DNA of 64,000 bases, from NCBI GenBank assembly GCA_946811185.2, contig OX328104.1, forward strand, positions 48,778,505 to 48,842,504, read 5' to 3'. Position 1 is the first letter of the stretch. Each line of letters opens with the position of its first letter. Both the position numbers and the translations under genes were made by a program. This stretch comes from Hippopus hippopus. Lineage: Eukaryota > Mollusca > Bivalvia > Cardiida > Cardiidae. The notes below the pieces were generated by a model that saw only the letters and a list, made by a program, of their open reading frames with translations, searched no databases and was not told where the DNA came from. Of this stretch, positions 10,565 to 22,187 are shown piece after piece.

Positions 10565-10723
10565 TGTAGCATGCAGCGGCCTGGTCACCCATCCTGGCTC
10601 TAACATAATGCACGCTGTTAAACTTCCATGGAGAGTCAAATACACCAAACTGCATCATTTAAAAACTATTTCAACATCAAGTCAGGTTTAAAGTGCTTGT
10701 AAAGCTAACCTCTCTCCGTGACA
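10565..10723 (-). repeat. TRIM 2 5' LTR with 5S-derived segment
   Basis: Minus-strand GGAAGTTTAACAGCG and CCAGGATGGGTGACC correspond to 5S rRNA boxes A and C. The element begins TGTCACGG and ends TGCATGCTACA. It is more diverged from 5S than the TRIM 1 5' LTR. Confidence 0.7.
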
Positions 10724-10883
10724 CTAGATTTTAGGCCAGAATTTAGTTAAGGCTTGTGCATGTGTCAGGTAAACAATAACAGGTACCAATTATGTGGGAT
10801 CATATTCAAATGAGTATAATGACATCATGTTTGACCTTATAAAAATACTCAGAGTTACTAATTACAAAACAACATCCTGTTGT

Positions 10884-11741
10884 TTAACCCTTTACCACAC
10901 AATCCTGAGTTTTAACGACCCTGAAGAATAAGCCTTTTGAAACCATTGTGGGAAAAAAAGAAAATGCTGGTAACCACAATTTTCCTCTTTTCCCACAATG
11001 TTTTCTACCCCATCAAAGACAGAAGTCATCATTTGAGATACTTTTATTGTGTTGTCTGCAAATGCTTTCAATTTGGTCTCGTCAAAAAGACAAAACTATA
11101 GACTCTTCCAAATTCAAAGCTGTTGCAGATGACAAACTGAGTGTGGCTGAAACAATGAAATTGTCTTTGACAAGGTAGTGAACATTGTGGGAAAAGGAGA
11201 AAATGCTGGTTACCAGCATTTTCTCCCTTCCCACAATGTTTTTAAGAGGCTTCTCCCTTGTGGTCGTTTCAACTTGGGATTGTGTGGTAAAGAGTTATAA
11301 TTTCAAGAATTTTACTCTTGTCAAAACTGAAAGCACAAGCAGATGACAACTGAAATTTGCATGAAATAATGGCATTTCCTCCTTTTCCTGCAATTTTTAC
11401 TACCCAATCAAGGAAAAATTTCATCATTTGAACCACCTTCTATTTAGCCTCTGCAAATTCTTTCAATTTGGACAAGTCGAAAATTTTGTTATTTGGTAAA
11501 GAGTTCACCTTTACCACACAATCCCAAGTTTTAACGAAACCCCCCCCCCACACCGGAAAAAGACTTTGGAAACCATTGTGGGAAAAGGAGAAAATGATGG
11601 TAAACAGCATTTTCTCCTTTTCCCACCATGTTTTCTACCCTTTTAAACAGAATTTCTTTATTTGTGCAATATTTATTTTGTTATCTGCAAATACTTTCAC
11701 ATTAGACTAGTCTAAAATTTGTAAAAATTGGTAAAAAGTTA
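10884..11741. repeat. Four A-family copies in series
   Basis: They are 10884-11089 (right end missing), 11090-11297, 11298-11507 (hairpin decayed) and 11508-11741 (with a run of ten C). The last ends about nine bases past the donor of SLC28 exon 3. Confidence 0.8.
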
Positions 11742-11750
11742 GGCACAAAC

Positions 11751-11974
11751 CTAAAGGCAGCGCCGAGGTAGAAGAAATACAGAACCACAACAATCCCAAG
11801 AACGGCCCTCCAAATCATGTGTTTGTAAAGATGATAATGATGCTCTAGGGTAAGTCTCAGATATAAAAGCCCTTGTACAGGTGACAATGCCCTGAAATAG
11901 TGAAGACAGGGCTCACATCTAGCCATTGGATCATCTTGTCTCTTAGCTGTCATCCCCATTTCAATCTGTATTTC
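11751..11974 (-). CDS. SLC28: SLC28/CNT exon 3, first transmembrane helix
   Basis: The exon is bounded by TTGTAG and a GTTTGT donor and is 224 bases long (phase 0 in, phase 2 out). It encodes a soluble stretch with CEPCLHYFRALSP and a basic patch near its end, then the helix MIWRAVLGIVVVLYFFYLGA. CNT proteins have the same layout: a basic H-rich segment, an IIWG-like start and then the first helix. The phase-2 end joins exon 4 exactly. A MITE ends about nine bases past the donor. Confidence 0.75.
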
Positions 11975-12325
11975 CTACAAGGGGAAAAAAGTTGCACTTT
12001 CTGTTAAACATACATCTTTACTCGTTTTCATCCAGTTTTTTTTTTATTTTATGAAACAATAATCACTCTGGCATCTTCATGCCAAATATTGCCTCTGATG
12101 GTTGCAAGATTGCACAGATTACAGCAGACAGAAAATGCATTTCATTCTCTTGCGGCTAGCCATAGACAACCATAGTTTACGGTTTAAATCGAGGACAAAT
12201 CCCTACAGTTTCTTAACTCATACACCTTATGCTGATTTTTATCTACGTTTTTACAGCTGACTAGATTATAACACCGTGAAGTTTTTTAGCGTGACTGTTT
12301 ACTCTCTGGCTGTAGAAATGTCTCT

Positions 12326-12815
12326 TTAACCCTTTACCAAATGGCAAAATTTTGGACTTGTCCAAATAGAACGCATTTGCAGACAACAAATCAAAGGTGA
12401 CTCAAATGATGAAATTTGTCTTTGATAGGGTAGAAAACATTGTGGGAAAAGGAGAAAATGCTGGTTACCAGCATTTTCTCCTTTTCCCACAATATTTTCA
12501 AAAGCTCTCTTCTCCAAGGTCATTAAAAGTCGGGATTGTGTGGCAAAGAGTAAATGTTAACTCTAGTTTGTTCAGCCCTTGACCCTTTACCAGACAACAA
12601 AATTCTAGACTGGTCAAAACTGAAAGCATTAATTTGCAGACAAAAAATTACATGTTACCCAAATGTTTGGTATTGCGTTAGAAAAAATAAAAAAAAAAAT
12701 TGTGGGAAAAGGAGAGAATGCTGGTAACCAGCATTTTCTCCTTTCCCTACAACATTTTCAAAAGCCCTTTTTATTAGTGTGGTTATAATTTGGTACTGTG
12801 TGATAAAGGTTTAAA
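12326..12815. repeat. Two A-family copies
   Basis: 12326-12555 has a nearly perfect hairpin; 12580-12815 has a small internal deletion. The 700 bases to the right (12816-13520) hold only degenerate D-like sequence near 13190-13265. Confidence 0.85.
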
Positions 12816-13520
12816 ACTTCAGGGCCAATATTCAACAACAATTCTGAATAGCATTCTACTTTAAAAAAAAACTAAATTTGAATGTCACACAATTTCTGAT
12901 CAGCGGAACCACTTCAAATTATGTTTCTTTGAGGCCTATCAAAAAAATATCTGTGTTTAGGGTTTCCTGGCCTACCTAGAAAATGCTGATGATGCTACAC
13001 TTTTTACATTATGATTGAAAAAAAAAATGTCAGGTGTGACTTCGGTACATGGTCCATGTAAAAAGTTTTTGGAAAAAAAAAATCCCTACCTACCCTACCT
13101 ACAGCACCTGGGACTGAAAACCTAGACACAGATTTTTTTTTAGGCCTGATTGAAATATTATTCAGAATGGTTGATGAACACTGGGATTACTTTATTTGCC
13201 TTTGCAAACAGTGCAGTTCAAGATCAGACAGCAAGATCTGTAGAGTCTAATCTTGAATCTACATTATTGGATAAGTATGGATATTCTGACAGGAAAAAAA
13301 AAACTGTTGAGGAAAAATATGTTTTTGTGCTTTCCAGCATCCTAAATATTTAGATGGTACCAGAAGGGAAACTCTAAATAGATGAAATTGCCAAACCAAA
13401 GATTCATCTAAAAAAGGCATTCTCTATTTTCAGTCCAGAGAAAACAATCAACATCCGACCAATAAGCAATCAATTCATTTCTGTTTTATTCTTTCAGCAA
13501 AAACTAAATTTGAATCATTG

Positions 13521-14533
13521 ACAAGAGGGCCATGAAGGCCCTGTATCCACTGGCTAATAAGTAAAAAACCTACATGCCAAACATAACAATACTTGGCCAA
13601 TTGGTTTCGAACTAGTAGACATACAACATTTTGTCTACAAGATCCCATGAGAAAGTTATGAACCCAGGGCAAAGCCATTTTTGCCACAGAGCTATCATTA
13701 CTTGAATCCTAGTAGGGGTCCACAAGATAAAGCCACATACCAAATAATACAGGTCTAGAGTGAGTGGTTATAAACAAGAAGATTTTCAAAGTTTCCTCAT
13801 TATGAGGCCCTGTAAAACATGGCATCCCTGAGACAGCTCTAAATTTGGTCAAATTTGATCCTTGAGCTATGATTTGGGCACTCTTCGTAGAGGCCCACTA
13901 GATAAAGCTACATGGAAAATTTGGTAGCCCTAGGTTTTAAGGCTAAGTACAGGAAGATTTCTAAAGTTTTCTCCGTATAACCCATGTAAAACTTGTGACC
14001 CCCATGGCAGAGTCAAATTTGACCCCAGAGCTATAATTTGGGCACTCTTGATAGAGTCACACTAGATAAGGCTACATGCAAAATTTGTTAGACCTATGCC
14101 TTATGGCTTGGTAAAGGGAGATTTCTCAAGTTTTCTCTATATAAGCCCATGTAAAACTTGTGACCCCCGGGGTGGGGCCAATTTTGACTCAAGGGCTATA
14201 ATTTGAGGAAACTTCATAGAGGTCTACTAGATAAAGCTACATGCCAAATTTTGTACCCTTAGGCTTTATGGTTTCAGACAAGAAGACTTTCAAGATTTCT
14301 AATATTTTTAAGTTTTGTTGCCATGGCAACCAGAGTTTTTGAAGGAATCAAATTTTTTCAAGAGACTGAAGAGGACCATGGCAGGATCATTTCTGTGAAG
14401 TTTCATCAAAATTGGATGGGTAGTTTCAGAGAAAATGATGTTTGAAATAAAAGTTAACGCACGCATGCATGCACGACAGACACTGGGCTATGACATAGCC
14501 CACTGGCCTTTGGCCAGTGGAGCTAAAAACTAG
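13521..14533 (+). mobile_element. Helitron/Helentron-like non-autonomous element 2
   Basis: It starts ACAAGAGGGCCATGAAGGCCC (a 5-bp hairpin) and has about four degenerate units of 164-165 bp (ATTTGGGCACTCTT anchors at 13873, 14037 and 14202). A GC-richer tail with GCACGCATGCATGCACG follows, then the 3' hairpin CCACTGGCCTTTGGCCAGTGG, AGCTAAAAA and CTAG. A hairpin followed by CTRR is the Helitron 3' signature. It lies in an SLC28 intron. No Rep/Hel gene. Confidence 0.65.
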
Positions 14534-14634
14534 ACTCAGACAAGTGTTAGGAAAAAAGAATTCATATAATCATTTTAAACTACATTCCAACCTGTATTAG
14601 GCAAGTACTCAAAGCACACTCTAAAGGTACTAGC

Positions 14635-15449
14635 TTAACTCTTTACCAAATGGCAAAACTTTGGATTTGAAAGCATTTGCAGACAACAACAAAAAATATG
14701 ACTCAATTATCAAAACTTGATTTTTGAAGGGTAAAAAACATTCTGGGAAAAGGAGAAAATGCTGGTTCCTTTTCCAACAAGGTTATCAAAAGCCTTCTTT
14801 CCAAGGGTCGTTCAAACTCTGAATTGTGTGGTAAAGGGTTTAGACAGGTTGTTGCTTATTACAGGAATATTTTAACATATTTTCTCCTATTGGAACTCAG
14901 TAAGTACTTGCTAACTGTGACAGGTTTTTTGTACTTTGTTTTTGTAAAAAAAAATGACAATTTAAATCAAAGACCTTATCCCTTTACCACACAACCCTGA
15001 GTTTGATGACTCTGAAGAAGGCTTTTGAAAACATTGTGGAAAAAGATGACAGTGCTGGTAACCAGCCTTTTCTCCTTTTTCAAAAATGTTTTCTACTCTT
15101 TCAGACACAAAGTCATTCATTTGATCTATATTTAACCCTTTCCAACATGACTTTAAATGACCCCCAAAGCAAAATCTGACTTTTAACGACCCAGAAAGAA
15201 AAAGCTTCTTGAAAACATTGTGGGAAAAGGAGAAAATGCAGGTAACCAGCATTTTCTCCTTTTCCCACAATGTTTTCTACCCTACTCACAACAAATTTCA
15301 ATTTTTGAGCCATATTTGATTTATCGCCTGCAGATGCTTTCAATTTGGACTGGTCTAAATTTTTGTTATTAGGTAAAGGATTAATTTGTAGTCTGCAAAT
15401 GCATTCAAAATTGACCATTCTAAAATTTTGTCTTTGGGTAAAGTTCTAA
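14635..15449. repeat. Three A-family copies plus a spare right end
   Basis: 14635-14842 has lost half its hairpin. 14976-15133 is interrupted by the copy 15131-15383. An extra right-end fragment (TTGTAGTCTGCAAATGCATTC to TGGGTAAAG) follows to 15449. Confidence 0.75.
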
Positions 15450-15698
15450 ACTAGAACTGTACACAAAAGCAACAAACACATCAGCTCCTGGGGTCTAGTT
15501 AATTCCTACATGTAAGTACAATGTTACAAAAGGAGAAATAGCTCATTATGACCAATCTTTCCCTTTGTTTGAATGCTGCAGGAAAAATTATCGAGAGCAC
15601 AACATTCAGATGTCAATGTTTGATTATAGGTGCTTTTTTTCAATCAAAATTTTAAATCGAAAAGGGGTATGACTGTGTCAAACATTGTTGAACCTTAC

Positions 15699-15807
15699 CT
15701 GCCCTCCCTGGTGCGGCTTTCCCTTTTGATAGTGAACAAGAAGTCTATCGTAAACACATGTACCTTTGTATAAGAAAATCTTGAAGTTTTCCCGTGACAA
15801 AGATGAT
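15699..15807 (-). CDS. SLC28: SLC28/CNT exon 2 (cytoplasmic N-terminus)
   Basis: The only frame compatible with the next exon reads ENFKIFLYKGTCVYDRLLVH followed by a KGKPHQGGQ end, and a strong GTAAGG donor follows in phase 0. The best-looking acceptor (CTAG before 15807) gives the wrong phase for joining exon 1. The CAAG at 15780-15782 gives the right phase but has a weak pyrimidine tract, so the start is uncertain. The segment is basic and non-membrane. Identity rests on its in-phase junction to the membrane exons. Confidence 0.5.
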
Positions 15808-15869
15808 CTAGGTCATAGCAGGACTATGACAATACACTATGACAAAACAGGAACTATACAGCTTGCATC

Positions 15870-16110
15870 ACGCGAAAAGGGGCTTTCAGACATCTGTGTA
15901 AAGTGTTGTCTCGGATCAGCCTGCTCAGTTCACGCAGGCTAATCCAAGACGGCACTTCACGACTACATTTGATTTTGTGCTACAGCAGACTTGTGCAAAA
16001 CAGAAAATTACATAAATCCAAAAGTGTCATTTCGGATTAGTCCACACAGGCTAATCCGAGATGACACTTTATGCAAATGTCCGAATGACCCTTTTCGCAT
16101 GTTACAGGCC
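15870..16110. repeat. Two adjacent C-family copies
   Basis: One runs 15870-15985 (core CAGCCTGCTCAGTTCACGCA), the other about 16015-16106 (core shortened to GATTAGTCCACACAGGC). Both lie in the first SLC28 intron. Confidence 0.7.
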
Positions 16111-16228
16111 AATTACGACAATACAGGGCTATACAACAATACAGGGATAAGATAAAACATCAACAGTTCTTTGAAAACAGCCCAACAAAAAACCTTCTCC
16201 AGGACGTAATATGTAAAAGAGATCTTAC

Positions 16229-16361
16229 CTTCCGATCTTCTCCTGGTTCTGACATCTTTGAAGTGTTGGCTTCCAAGGATGCATCGGGACTCTCTGGATT
16301 ACTGCTTAGTGATTGTAACTCAGTTAACATTGTGTCATTTTTCTCATTTGATAATGCCATC
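16229..16361 (-). CDS. SLC28: SLC28/CNT nucleoside transporter, first coding exon
   Basis: The exon encodes 44 residues from an ATG at 16360 and ends in AAG before a GTAAGA donor. A TTTCAG acceptor precedes it by one base, so a 5' UTR exon must lie upstream. The peptide is hydrophilic and Ser/Glu/Asn-rich, as expected for the cytoplasmic N-terminus of a CNT. It contains nothing family-specific, so it is assigned by position and strand. The exon leaves phase 0, which fits the next exon only if that exon starts at its weaker acceptor; a missed micro-exon is also possible. An A-family MITE begins about 28 bases upstream. Confidence 0.55.
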
Positions 16362-16388
16362 CTGAAATATGTATCATAAGTTCCTATT

Positions 16389-17082
16389 TTAACCCTCACC
16401 ACATGGCAAAATCTTAGACTCAACCATACTGAAGGAATTACTGACCACAATTGAAATATTTCTTAAATTAAAGTATTTGTCCTTGAATAGGTAGAAAACA
16501 TTGTGGAAAAAAGAAGAAAATGCTGGTTAACAGCATTTTCTTCTTTTCCCCCATTGTTTTTAAAAGCCTTTTTTCTCAGGGTAGTTAAAAGTCAGGATTG
16601 TGTTGTGTAAAGGATTAAATCAGGCTCTAAACCTTTACCACATTATCCCAAGTTTCAATGGCCCTGACAGAGGAAGATTTTTTGAAAACATTGTGGAAAA
16701 AGGAGAAAATGTTGGAAACCAGCATTTTCTCCTTTTCCGACAATGTTTTCTACCCCTTCACAGACAAATTTCATCATATGAGCTACATTTAACTCTTTAC
16801 CCCATAATCCCTAGTTATAATGACCCTGAAAAAGAAGGCTTTGGAAAACATTACTGGAAAAAGATAAAATGCTGGTAGTTACCAGCATTTTTTTCCTTTT
16901 CCAACAATGTTTTCCACCTAATCAAAGACAGAAATCATCATTTCAGCAGTATGCAATTTGTTGAAATTCTTTAAATTTGGTCCAGACCAAAATTTTGTTG
17001 TTTAGTAAAGAGTTAAGATTTTATCAGCTTATTCTCTCAAAATGCACAAGTCTAAAAAAATTTCCCTCTGGTAAAGAATTAA
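16389..17082. repeat. Three A-family copies just upstream of SLC28 exon 1
   Basis: They are 16389-16617, 16628-16793 (right end replaced by the next) and 16790-17015, with a spare right end to 17082. The SLC28 promoter or 5' UTR exon should be here or further right, but none was identified. Confidence 0.75.
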
Positions 17083-17356
17083 GCTGTTTCTATTTGTATA
17101 TTCATTTCAGTTATACCACAGTGACAGCTCACTTATTCTCATGTTTTCTAGTTTTTTATATAGTGTCCTTCAAGAATGAATCTGGTTTTTTTTTTTTTTA
17201 TTACTGCTGTCGTGTGAGAAAGTCAGCCAGTGTCTGGTGATTTTGTTCTTTGAATCTATCTTGATGTTCACATACCTAGTCTCAATAATGAGTGATGTTA
17301 TTTTTTCATATTTGGACATCTACTGTGCACCATACCATCTCAAGTCCATCATTTTT

Positions 17357-18086
17357 GTGGTATTTGTCGAAGACAATACCACTATGAGTTCAATATTGAA
17401 TTTTGAAGACCATGTATCGTATTCTGTGCAAAGCCGAAGGAAATAAACCCAATTAAACTCAATTTTTCTCAGGCAAATGAGTTTTTCGGTAGCACTCAGA
17501 TATGTAATTGGAAATAGCATGTTAAAATACACTTGGTGAGGCCATCGATCGTAGAAATACTAATTTTTGATTGAAAATAGCTTCACTCGCTCATAGCCTT
17601 CTATTGGCGCAATGATACAAAATTTGTCTACCGATCACTTGGTCCTGGGCTTTTTTGTTCCAAAACCAGTTCGTCCCATGGCTTTTTCATCCAATGATTG
17701 CGCGCTACTCCATTTGATTGGGCATGAATATTTATAGATCGAAATAATTGATTGTAATGTTGGGAATTAAATGTTAACGGCCAAAGATATTTCAAAATCA
17801 TAGTTTTCAGGTACAAACTTAATTTTATTCGATATATTCACATTGTTTCTCTGTCTATCCATCATGCATCCTACTGTCAAGGGACGTTACTCCTGACTCC
17901 TCCTAATGATCAAAGGGAGACCACCAATACACAAAAAATCCTAACTTTGTCATGAGTACTCTCCCTTTAACCAAAAAAGGTATTCGTTTGCTTTGTAAGT
18001 TGACTTTCAAGCCAATATTTGAATAGTATTTCTCTTTTTCTTTCAAATTATTAATTCCACACAATGGCTTCCTTGACAAATACCAC
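17357..18086. mobile_element. 730-bp insertion nested in the left arm
   Basis: The right arm lacks this segment. It is bounded by GTGGTATTTGTC and GACAAATACCAC, a perfect 12-bp inverted pair. It encodes nothing recognisable. A non-autonomous DNA transposon is the simplest reading; target duplication is unclear. Confidence 0.55.
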
Positions 18087-18599
18087 TTCAGTGTTCTCAA
18101 CGCTTTGATTCCAGTAGCAAAGATAGAGGGCTATACTGACTTTCTGCTTTGTGGTTTAATCTGTATTGCAGTGAAATGCAATTAACTTTTAGTAACAAAC
18201 ATGACCAAAGACAGATTATTATACCTAAAGAGCTTGTACAAGTTGTTTATAACATGTAAATCTCATAAAAAACCTGAAAAAATTCATCGTGTGTGGCGGC
18301 CATTTTGTGTGTGTTTTATTGGTGGAGAACGTAAAGAACTCGAGCAACTGATGAAATTAACTATTTTTTCTTCTGTTTCTGTTCTGCGTTTAAATTGAAA
18401 ATGTTTGTATTTCAAACAAACGGTTTTTGAATACACAAGCAACAGGTATGTTCAAATCCTAGTTTTGTGCTCTTTTTGTGAAATTATGAGAGTTCAAACT
18501 TTCAACTTTATTTTTTCATGATCGTCTCTGTACCCAGTGGCGACCAGTGAAAAAGTAACATTGCCTTTGAAAACAGTTATCTGTACTATTCACATACCA

Positions 18600-20344
18600 T
18601 ACACTAATAAATCTTAAATAAACTTTTTAATGTTGATTAAACAATGACAAAATTTCAGACTCATTAAAATTGAAACCCATTTACTGACAACAAATAAAAT
18701 GTGGCTCATGTGGTTGATTTCTTTGGAAGGGTTTAAACATTCTGGGAAAAGGAGGAATGGTTGATCACCAGTATTTTCTCCTTCTCTTGCAAGTTTTATT
18801 ATTTAGGTTCATTAAAACTTGGATTTTTCTACAGAATTAAGCAAGCAGCTAAAAACAGGTGGTTGCTTAATACAGGTAAGTTTTCTTATTTTTACATTTA
18901 TGTAAAAATTGGAATGTTGGATTTTTAAGGCATCATGGTTATTTGTTAGAAGTTGTCATTTTGATAGCTTGGACTGTTCATGTACATATACATATGATTA
19001 TCAAATTTACTTAACCACCTGAATTATGACATAGCACAGACATCTTCACTTTCTAACGTTTATACATGTAAAACAATGTTTTAGAGGAAATTTTTGACCA
19101 CAACAGAAAATCTAAATTTGGCATCTTTAATGTATGAAAAATGCATTTTGCCTACATTGTGCTATATGATAGTATTCTTAGGTTTAATCTTCAACCATTT
19201 CACCAATTAAAGAAGGACTAATTAATAAACAAACTTATCAATGTTTCCTTTCTGTTACTTTGCTCCACTTGTGTTCGTTACCTAGAGCCATATGTTTCGT
19301 ACAACGCTTCGTACCAATGTCAATGAGTGCGAACAGACTCGAGCGTGAGCTGTTATTCGGAGTTCCATATGATTCTCCTATTTGTTCTTCCTCCAAATGT
19401 GACGAATACAATTATCTTCATATTTCTATGGCCGAATGCAATTCTTCAAACTACAGCTTGAGATATAGCCACTTGTAATGCCCAATATTAAATTAAAATC
19501 GTTTTTTGAAAATTGGCTGATTCTCCTTTGAAGAGAGTATTTTTTGGCAGTGGCTAAAACACGGACGACTGTTACGGACTATCATAACAACGACTGTGAA
19601 AAGTGGGCATCATCGAATGCATGGCATCGGGAAGAAAATCGAGTTCAGTCGAAACTTTGGGCGCAATTAATGGAAAAAAGTCCATACGTATCTGGATTCG
19701 TCCCTGCATAAACCTAAGCATTTTAGGTGTGGTGGCGGGATTGTTTTTCTTTTTACTTGGAACGCTGCAAGATGAGGCGTAGTACAAATAACTGTAACCG
19801 AAGGCGATGTTAATTTTTGACTGGTCACCTCAGATGCACAGTAAATGTCCTAATATAAAAAGAAGCATCGTAAACGAGTCATTTTTGAGACTAAGTGAGG
19901 CTTAACTTTTGTACAGATTATTTTAGAAATACAATGCCCCTTCAGTTGAAAGTTTTACAATTCCGTTTGGGAAAGAATTAACTGCTGATAACAAGCAATT
20001 GCTCTTTTTCCCGCAGTAGTTTCTGTATTGTTAAAAACGGTACAATGTTTCACTTCCTTTGTGTATAACTTTCCATTGTCCTTTCCTGTTTTGCCTTTGT
20101 AGCAATAGGTTAAGACTTTATTTACGATGTATGGGAAAAATGATACCTTTAGTCGAGCATAAAACGGTCATACAAAAATACGCCATGGAAGATTTATACG
20201 CCATGGATACGCCATGGGAATTTTTGTAAAATGCAAATTAATTTAATTAAAATATTGGGGGACGAAATAGCTTTTGTCCTCTTCCTACCAATGGGGAGAA
20301 GGGGGAAACATGGACCTTACCGCCAACCCGCAGGCTCAGCGGAT
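18600..20344. other. Interior of the large inverted repeat, no gene seen
   Basis: It contains a degenerate A-family copy (18640-18840) and a fragment around 19960-20030. A second partial copy of the inner arm edge (GATGTTAATTTTTGACTGGTC) lies near 19808, and TACGCCATGG occurs three times at 20181-20218. A 72-codon open frame at 19260-19478 has no recognisable domain and is not called. Confidence 0.5.
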
Positions 20345-20917
20345 AATACAGATAGGTGTCCCCAAAGGCTATGTTACTTTTTGACTGGTCGCCTCTGGCT
20401 ACAGAGACGATCAAGACAAAATCAGTCGAAAGCTCCGCACAGATTTTGTTCGCAAGTTTGAACTCTCAGTATTTCGCAAATAGAGCTCAAAACTAGGATT
20501 TAAACATACCAGTTGCTAATTTCGTTTGAAATACAAATATTTTCCATTTAAACGCTGACCATAGAGAAAACCGTGCATTTCATCTATTAATCGAGTTGTT
20601 TACGTTCCCGAAAACAGACAAAATGGCCGCCACGCACGATAAATTTCGTCAGTGTTTTTTCCGAGATTTACATGTTATAAACGACTTCTACAAGCTCTTT
20701 ATGTAATGAAAGGTTTATTAACTTGTCTTTGGTCATGTTTGTTACTAAAAGTCAGTTGCATTTCGCTGCAATACAGATTAAACCGACGAAACAGAAAAAT
20801 ACTATGGCGCTCTATCTTTGCTACCGGAAAATTTATGATGGAGTTCAAGACGGTACGGTGCACAATGAATGTCAAAATATGAAAAATATCACCGCAGCGT
20901 CTCATTATTGAGACTAG

Positions 20918-22187
20918 CTCAGCGGATTACGACTATAACGTCAAGTTACAGGGGACGACTAACTATGTATTGATTTCAAGATATAATTGAGATTTTTGGG
21001 TTCCAAACTCAACTTAAACTACTTATACGAAGAGCTGCGACCTAGACCCCGACCAGAGTTACCTCTTGAAAGCAATGATGTATCAACAATCGGACCAAAA
21101 CACGAAATGTCCTACATTTGAAAATACGAATTTGTGCAAGGCTTTTCAAAAATAATTGTTAAACTAGTGCAAGAATTGCGAAATATGAAAACAACAACAA
21201 AATAACATGGAGATAGATGTATGCCTACCTGTTTCTTGCTTAGTTTTTTTTTTTCCACAAGGCAGGTCAACACCACACAATCTATTCACTGTTCCAACAT
21301 ATATCTTATGAACTCAAGACCTAGTTTATCCCTTGATTCTACTGGAAAGCACCCCTCCTTATTCCAATTACTCGCTACCTAACGCTTTAAGCGCTATAGG
21401 CAAAAACGGGGACTTTGCCGGACGGCATAGATCAAGATCAGACTGCACATAACGTGCAGTCTGATCTTAGATCTATACGGTCCGTTTAGTCAGGCCTCTG
21501 AGATAAAACACTGTGCGTTTCAGTAAATTGTATTATAAACCGTCAAAAGAGGTCCAGTCTACAAAGTCGGTCCTGCTGAAAGAGTCTTAGAGATTGTGGC
21601 GGGCGATCATGAAACTTTGCTTGTAAAATACAAAGATTCGACATGATTTTAACGTAAACGAGCGTATACATGAATACAAGTAAACCATCGTAGCAGAGGG
21701 ACAAAATGCTAGCTACGGGCAATTTCTCCTTATATTGTACACGAGGTCTAAGAAGTGTTTGCTTTGCAAAGAACAAAGTTATGCTGTTTAGTATATCAAC
21801 CTTCATGAAAGGTTAAAATATTCATCCTTTTCCACAAATGTTGACCTCTGTAATCTATACTATTTGGGTGAAATGACATTTTATGGGGTGGGGGCGGTGG
21901 GGGGGGGGGGCTTTAAACTATCAGATCATCAGATCAAGAGAAGAGAAAAATCTTTCTGAAAGTAAATTCCACAATTTTTAGCACATTTTAGCATAAATCT
22001 TGCAGATAAACTTTGAAAGAATTCCTGCCGAAATTAACATAGTAGTTATAATTAACGATGAAGAATTGGTCCTTGATACAAAGAACCACATGTGTTTCCG
22101 TTTTATACGAGGAATTAGCGAACGAACCAGCTACACGCACTATGGGAAAGAGTTCATTATTAACCGTTTCCCGCGTTTTAACAACTT
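20918..22187. other. Mostly unannotated
   Basis: It contains the D copy at 21.4-21.6 kb and a G-rich run GGGGTGGGGGCGGTGGGGG at about 21888. Open frames at 21.5-22.2 kb have no recognisable domain. Confidence 0.5.
21379..21591. repeat. D-family hairpin MITE
   Basis: The core pairs AAGATCAGACTGCAC with GTGCAGTCTGATCTT around ATAAC, inside GGACGGCATAGATC / GATCTATACGGTCC. It ends with CCTGCTGAAAGAGTC. Full copies elsewhere start TTAACTCTTTC, so D shares A-like ends. Confidence 0.8.

Larger units (their letters stand above)
10286..10723 (-). mobile_element. TRIM 2: duplicated copy of the 5S-LTR miniature retrotransposon
   Basis: Same layout as TRIM 1: LTRs at 10286-10447 and 10565-10723, primer-binding-like TGGTGGCAGAGATGGGATT, the same purine tract, and perfect CTAG on both flanks. 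It occupies the equivalent place in the second unit of a tandem duplication, so it was copied with the segment rather than inserted independently. Confidence 0.8.
9573..11200. repeat. Tandem segmental duplication, unit 2
   Basis: Second copy of the 1.7-kb unit, carrying TRIM 2 at 10286-10723. The A-family copies at 9362-9635 and 11090-11297 share the same private sequence (GACTCTTCCAAATTCAAAGC, ACTGAGTGTGGCTGAAACAA), which places the junction within this MITE. Confidence 0.8.
17275..20917. repeat. Large imperfect inverted repeat, about 3.6 kb end to end
   Basis: The left arm (17275-18600, with an insertion) and right arm (20345-20917) match as reverse complements. Outer ends are CTAGTCTCAATAATGAG and its complement. 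Shared pieces include TTTAATCTGTATTGCAGYGA, TTTTAGTAACAAACATGACC, GGCGGCCATTTTGT and ACTTTTTGACTGGTCGCC. Arms are about 80% alike by eye. It could be a fold-back transposon or an inverted duplication. No coding gene was recognised inside. Confidence 0.75.

Noticed and set aside
19260..19478. 72-codon frame inside the large inverted repeat
   Set aside because: No recognisable domain, an alternative start codon and no matching exon borders.
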